Source of the DNA: G963665925 sp963678925
GTDB taxonomy: Bacteria > Bacillota > Clostridia > Peptostreptococcales > Acidaminobacteraceae
Assembly: GCA_963678925.1 (NCBI GenBank)
Contig: OY787533.1
Location: 186,001 to 250,000, forward strand
Direction: 5' to 3'
Length of the DNA stretch: 64,000 nucleotides
The position numbers and the translations under genes are program-made. A model generated the notes under the pieces. It saw nothing but the letters and a program-made list of their open reading frames with translations, was not told the DNA's origin and did not search any database. Shown here piece by piece: positions 59,927 through 64,000 of the stretch (position 1 is its first letter; the number at the start of each line of letters is the position of its first letter).

Positions 59927-60973
59927 ATGTTTGGGCTAAAAACAAATTCTGCAATAGAAATGCTGGCATCCATGGCACGGTATGCCAGAAGGGAGCACTA
60001 CGAAACAACTTCAGAGCAAAAGCGCTATCAGCTCGATACCTATATTGAATCTTATATGAGTCAGATCGATCAGAAGCTGCCACGAATTGTTCGTAATGAA
60101 ATCGATAATTTTTTCATCGCATATAGAGGCATCGAAAAAATATCCATTCGCCATATTCACGAAAAGAACATTGAAACACCGCAGGCCTTCATTGCGTATT
60201 TCAACGGACTCACCTCCGATCAAATCATTGAAATTGCAGCGGACGCACTGAAACTTACCATCAATGATATCAAAAATATCAGTTACCAGCAGCTTCTGAT
60301 TCAGCTGGGCAATCTGCCGATTACCGACGATGCCAGTCTGGATGAGGAAGCACAGATGTATTTTCACTTCTTCAGATACCCTGAACTGATGAAACAGCGT
60401 CTTGATATTCTTTTCAGAACCTACTACAATGACTTTTTCCAGTATGTTGAGAACGCAGTCATGCTTCATCTTGAAGAGGTCAAGAGCCACCATATGGACT
60501 ATGTGGACGATGACCTCGAGGCTTACTTCAGTGCCTTATTCAAGAGCAGTGGCGAAATTCCGGACAACATGAGCGATGGCACTGCCTATATCAGTTATTT
60601 TTACGAGCTGGACGCACATGCCATCAGCGAGTCAGGCAACACCTTTATTTATGGCTTTGCTCTGGAAAACCGCTTTAACGAGCAGGAACGCAAGCGTAAT
60701 ACGGAAGAGCTTCTAAAAGCACTTTCCGATCCAAAGCGTATTGAGATTCTTCGCCTGATTGGCAAGAAGAGATGGTACAGCAAGGAACTTGCCGAGTACT
60801 TCAATCTCGCCAAGGGTACAATGTCCTATCACATCAACAAGCTACTCAGCATGGGCATTATCTGCGAAACCTCAGGCGAGTTCAATAGAGTCTATTACAG
60901 TGTTGACGAAGAGCGCCTGACCATGCTTTTCGAAGATGCACTAGACGACCTGCTCAACAAGAACGAACTTTAA
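59927..60973 (+). CDS. ArsR-type regulator with long N-terminal domain
   Basis: Encodes 348 residues. The C-terminal 90 residues are an ArsR winged helix (NTEELLKALSDPKRIEILRLIGKKRWYSKELAEYFNLAKGTMSYHINKLLSMGIICE). The N-terminal 260 residues are helical, rich in Tyr, Phe and acidic residues, and carry no metal-site cysteines, so it likely senses a small molecule or cofactor rather than metal. A GGGGC site precedes the ATG. The RND pump gene is convergent, separated by a terminator, so regulation of it is only a guess. Confidence 0.8.
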   Translation: MFGLKTNSAIEMLASMARYARREHYETTSEQKRYQLDTYIESYMSQIDQKLPRIVRNEIDNFFIAYRGIEKISIRHIHEKNIETPQAFIAYFNGLTSDQIIEIAADALKLTINDIKNISYQQLLIQLGNLPITDDASLDEEAQMYFHFFRYPELMKQRLDILFRTYYNDFFQYVENAVMLHLEEVKSHHMDYVDDDLEAYFSALFKSSGEIPDNMSDGTAYISYFYELDAHAISESGNTFIYGFALENRFNEQERKRNTEELLKALSDPKRIEILRLIGKKRWYSKELAEYFNLAKGTMSYHINKLLSMGIICETSGEFNRVYYSVDEERLTMLFEDALDDLLNKNEL

Positions 60974-60981
60974 AACATAAG

Positions 60982-61032
60982 AGGGGCTGCTGCGGAAGAT
61001 CCGGTTTAGACCGATCATCCACAGCAGCCCCT
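60982..61032. terminator. Bidirectional terminator
   Basis: Stem AGGGGCTGCTG/CAGCAGCCCCT with inner GATC.GGT/ACC.GATC pairing, between the convergent ArsR-type and RND genes. Confidence 0.85.
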
Positions 61033-61058
61033 TTCTTAATTACTAGAGGTTAAATATT

Positions 61059-64000
61059 TTACAGCTCAAGTACAGCCTCAAGCTCTTTTTCCTTTTTCTT
61101 TGACTTCTTCTTCGCAAACTTCACCATCATGTCATCAGCCACAGTATAAAGTACTGGAATAAACACAAGGGTCAGCAGTGTAGAAAGAAGCAGACCGCCT
61201 ACTACGAATCTCGCCATAGGTGCCATGGACTCAGAACCCTCTCCAAGCGCTAGAGCCATCGGCATCAGACCCAGAACTGTGGTAAGCGTCGTCATCAGAA
61301 TCGGTCTCAGACGGATTGGTCCTGCCGCCATGATTGCTTCAGCTCTTGACTCACCACGTTCTCTTCTCAAGTTGACCGCATCCACAAGAACGATTGCGTT
61401 ATTAACAACAACCCCTGCCAGCATGATCATACCAATCATGGCTGGAACACTCAGCGGTGTTCCCGTAAGCGCAAGACCTAGCAGACCACCCGACATAGCA
61501 AGCGGTACTGAGAACATGATTACAAACGGCTGAACCAGTGACTCAAACTGCGATGCTATAATCATATAAACAAAGATTACCGATAAGCCCAGAGCCATCA
61601 TGAGGCTTACAAAAGACTCCTGCATTTCCTGTGCCTCGCCGCCCAGTTCATAGGTATATCCGGCAGGCATTTCATATGCATCTAGAACAGTCACGACATC
61701 CGCATTTACAGCAGAGAGTTCGCGTCCAAAGACATCACTGGTAATGCTGACATAGCGCTCCTGATTCAGTCTTGTTATTGTACTCGGACCCTCTTCCATA
61801 ATAATATCAGCAACCTGGCTAAGAGGAACCGTTACACCAAGGGGACTCATCAGACCCGTGTCCTGCAGACTTTCAAATGGTCTGTCTTCGTCAAGCGCAC
61901 TCTTGATTACGATATTGATTTCTTCCTCGTTCAGCTTGATTCTAGATGCTGTAATACCGTCTACACGGCTTTTAACAGCACTTGAAATCTGTGAGCTTGT
62001 TATACCATATTGATTTGCCTTTTCACGGTCTATGACCAGCTGAACCTCAGGAAGACCATCTTCCATTGATGTTTCAACCTCTTTGGTTCCATCAACCTTT
62101 GAAATCTGTTCTGCCAGATTCTCAGAAATAACTTCAAGTTCACCTAAATCATCCCCTTTTATAAGAATTTCAATAGGCGTTCCACTGCTCATAGAGCTGC
62201 TCTCCGTGCTGACCTGAATGTCCGCACCGGAGATTTTAGCGACCTCACTACGAATTTGATCGGCAATGACCTTATCAGAAGTCTTTCTTTCCTTAAGGTC
62301 ATTCAGGATCACATTGATTGTTGCGGAGTTGGTTGATGTCGACCCGGTAATGGTACTCAATCGGTCACCATAACCCGTGCTCGACATGATTGACTTCACA
62401 TCGTTCGGTGCGACCTCAAGAATTGAGGATTCTATACGTTCAACATAAGCCTGTGTTTTGTCAAGCGCGCTTCCTTCAGGCAGCTTCACCGTCACACTGA
62501 TTTGTCCCATGTCTGATGCCGGGAAAAACTCAGCACCTACAAAACCGATGAGACCCATACTTACTGCGAACATGACAACCGTTGTAATGATGACTGTCTT
62601 TCTATGCTTAAGGGCATAGGCAAGCAGTCCGCGATATTTCTTTTCTATAGCCTTGAAAATGCCTGCTTTTTTCTCACCCGTCTTCAGAGAATCTGAGTTT
62701 GATGTCAGAAGCTTGGATGCAAGCATTGGTACAAGTGTCAGCGCAATGAACAGGGATGCCAGAAGCGACATGACTACCGTCAGACTGAAGTCTCTGAATA
62801 AGATGCTGACAATGCCGTCAACAAATGTCATCGGCAGGAATACAACTACCGTTGTCAGGGTTGAGGCGAAGATGGCGTTTCTTACTTCATTGGCCCCGCG
62901 AATTGCAGCTTCATGAGGTTCTACGCCTTCGGTCCTGTAACGGAAGATATTTTCCAGAACAACAATGGAGTTGTCCACCAGCATACCGACCCCAAGGGTC
63001 AGACCGCCAAGAGTCATCATGTTCAGCGTGATTCCGTTATAATAGATCAGAATGAATGTCGCAATAATTGAAATTGGAATTGACAGACCAATTACCAGCG
63101 TCGATTTAAAGTGACGCAGGAATAGATACAGGATGACTACAGCAAGCAGACCACCCAGGACAGCTGACTGCACCACATTGCCGATTGAGTTTTCGACGTT
63201 GGTTGCCGTGTCTTGGAATATTTCAAGATTCGCACCTTGAAGATTTCCCTGAAGACTTGCAATTTCAGCTCTTACTGCTCTTGCAACTTCTACTGTATTC
63301 GCATCTGATGACTTTTGAACAGAAATATTGATGGTTCTCTCACCATCTCGATGCACCATGCCGTCCAGTTTCTTTTCTGCAAGACGCACATCCGCAATTT
63401 CTTCTAGACGCGCCTGACCGCCATAAGGCAGTGTTATGGTCAGATCCTGAATATCTGAAACCTCTCCAAACTCACCCATTTGTCTCAGGTTGAGTGTCAG
63501 TGGCCCCTTACTGATGTTGCCCAGCGGTGTATTGAAGTTCTCAGATGCAATCAGCTGAGCAAGCGTTCCTGTTGTCAGACCGTAGCCAGACAGAACCTCT
63601 TCAGATACATTGACCTGCACTTCCTGCTCCAGACCACCCGTAACCGATACGGATGCTACACCGCCAATTCTTTCAAGCTTTGGAGAAACAATATCTTCAG
63701 CAATCTGTTCAAGCTCACTGATACTCTTGTCTCCACTCAGCGTCAAGTACATGACAGGCATGGCATTGATGTCCAGCTTCATGACCAGTGGCTCTTCTGC
63801 ATCATCAGGCAGATATCCCTTGACCATATCCACGGACTCACGAATATCCACGGCTTTCATGTCCATATCCGTACCAAAATCAAATTCAAGAATGGTGATA
63901 GCCGCCCCGTTCATAGCGTTTGTCGTAATATTTTCAAGGCCCTCAAGCGTTGCCAGACTATCCTCGATTGGCTTTCCTACCATTTTTTCGACTTCTTTTG
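61059..64000 (-). CDS. RND efflux pump (AcrB/SwrC-like), 5' end beyond the window
   Basis: At least 980 residues are visible; the frame continues past the right edge as KEVEKMVGKPIED, matching the AcrB pore-domain start, so roughly the first 50-60 residues are missing. Hallmarks: GGLTLGVGMLVDNSIVVLENIFRYR, GAEFFPASDMGQ near the centre, and GMIMLAGVVVNNAIVLVDAVN, with two sets of membrane helices flanking porter domains. It is of the HAE1 type found in Gram-positives (SwrC/YerP), which export lipopeptides and toxic compounds. It ends in a Lys-rich tail (KFAKKKSKKKEKELE). Confidence 0.93.
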   Translation of the reverse strand, partial: KEVEKMVGKPIEDSLATLEGLENITTNAMNGAAITILEFDFGTDMDMKAVDIRESVDMVKGYLPDDAEEPLVMKLDINAMPVMYLTLSGDKSISELEQIAEDIVSPKLERIGGVASVSVTGGLEQEVQVNVSEEVLSGYGLTTGTLAQLIASENFNTPLGNISKGPLTLNLRQMGEFGEVSDIQDLTITLPYGGQARLEEIADVRLAEKKLDGMVHRDGERTINISVQKSSDANTVEVARAVRAEIASLQGNLQGANLEIFQDTATNVENSIGNVVQSAVLGGLLAVVILYLFLRHFKSTLVIGLSIPISIIATFILIYYNGITLNMMTLGGLTLGVGMLVDNSIVVLENIFRYRTEGVEPHEAAIRGANEVRNAIFASTLTTVVVFLPMTFVDGIVSILFRDFSLTVVMSLLASLFIALTLVPMLASKLLTSNSDSLKTGEKKAGIFKAIEKKYRGLLAYALKHRKTVIITTVVMFAVSMGLIGFVGAEFFPASDMGQISVTVKLPEGSALDKTQAYVERIESSILEVAPNDVKSIMSSTGYGDRLSTITGSTSTNSATINVILNDLKERKTSDKVIADQIRSEVAKISGADIQVSTESSSMSSGTPIEILIKGDDLGELEVISENLAEQISKVDGTKEVETSMEDGLPEVQLVIDREKANQYGITSSQISSAVKSRVDGITASRIKLNEEEINIVIKSALDEDRPFESLQDTGLMSPLGVTVPLSQVADIIMEEGPSTITRLNQERYVSITSDVFGRELSAVNADVVTVLDAYEMPAGYTYELGGEAQEMQESFVSLMMALGLSVIFVYMIIASQFESLVQPFVIMFSVPLAMSGGLLGLALTGTPLSVPAMIGMIMLAGVVVNNAIVLVDAVNLRRERGESRAEAIMAAGPIRLRPILMTTLTTVLGLMPMALALGEGSESMAPMARFVVGGLLLSTLLTLVFIPVLYTVADDMMVKFAKKKSKKKEKELEAVLEL

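Overview
The window looks like chromosome from a low-GC, anaerobic, Gram-positive bacterium of the class Clostridia. Pointers are the hrcA-grpE-dnaK-dnaJ order with a CIRCE element, neighbouring prmA-rsmE, a two-subunit 2-oxoacid:ferredoxin-type oxidoreductase, the anaerobic form of ThiC, ATP-type PEP carboxykinase, a UGA-encoded selenocysteine peroxiredoxin, strong AGGAGG ribosome binding sites and many intrinsic terminators. No species can be named from the sequence alone.

Layout. 1-12 kb is an accessory stretch, mostly on the minus strand: a PAS/GGDEF/EAL protein cut by the left edge, a membrane protein, a PH-like membrane protein, an MccF-like S66 peptidase, several stand-alone GNAT acetyltransferases, two methyltransferases, a hydrolase, a racemase, a metallophosphoesterase, a VOC protein, a B3/B4-domain pseudogene and yjdF under its azaaromatic riboswitch. 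12-19.5 kb holds redox or stress modules, each beside its own regulator: an Rrf2 regulator with a flavin split-barrel protein, MarR with an SDR, MerR with cupin and CMD proteins, and MerR with DUF3737 and PatB. 19.6-24.3 kb is an unusual minus-strand operon: DhaL-like, VOC, DhaK-like, LsrF-like thiolase and a DUF1097 membrane protein, with a SorC/LsrR-type regulator upstream. It resembles autoinducer-2 breakdown with the kinase replaced.

24.4-31.3 kb carries the selenoprotein PrxU, rsmE-prmA, a possible phospholipase C-like protein, typA and tdh. 31.5-39.4 kb is a sensory island: a tandem solute-binding lipoprotein with an orphan histidine kinase, divergent from a GlnK-GlnL-like two-component system and its AGCS symporter. 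40.4-44.5 kb has pckA, glycerate kinase and an alpha/alpha-toroid protein. An ISL3-type insertion sequence sits immediately after dnaJ, between its stop codon and a terminator that probably served the heat-shock operon (hrcA-grpE-dnaK-dnaJ, 46-51 kb). A repeat-rich spacer follows (51.2-52.0 kb).

52-64 kb contains a ferritin-like protein, a small protein, a TPP-riboswitch-controlled thiC followed by a divergent PurF paralogue that could supply its precursor, a lipoprotein, korAB, an ArsR-type regulator and an RND efflux pump cut by the right edge.

The items most worth a second look are the DhaKL-LsrF operon, the thiC-purF pair, the selenoprotein, the MccF/GNAT pair, and several families of palindromic intergenic repeats.
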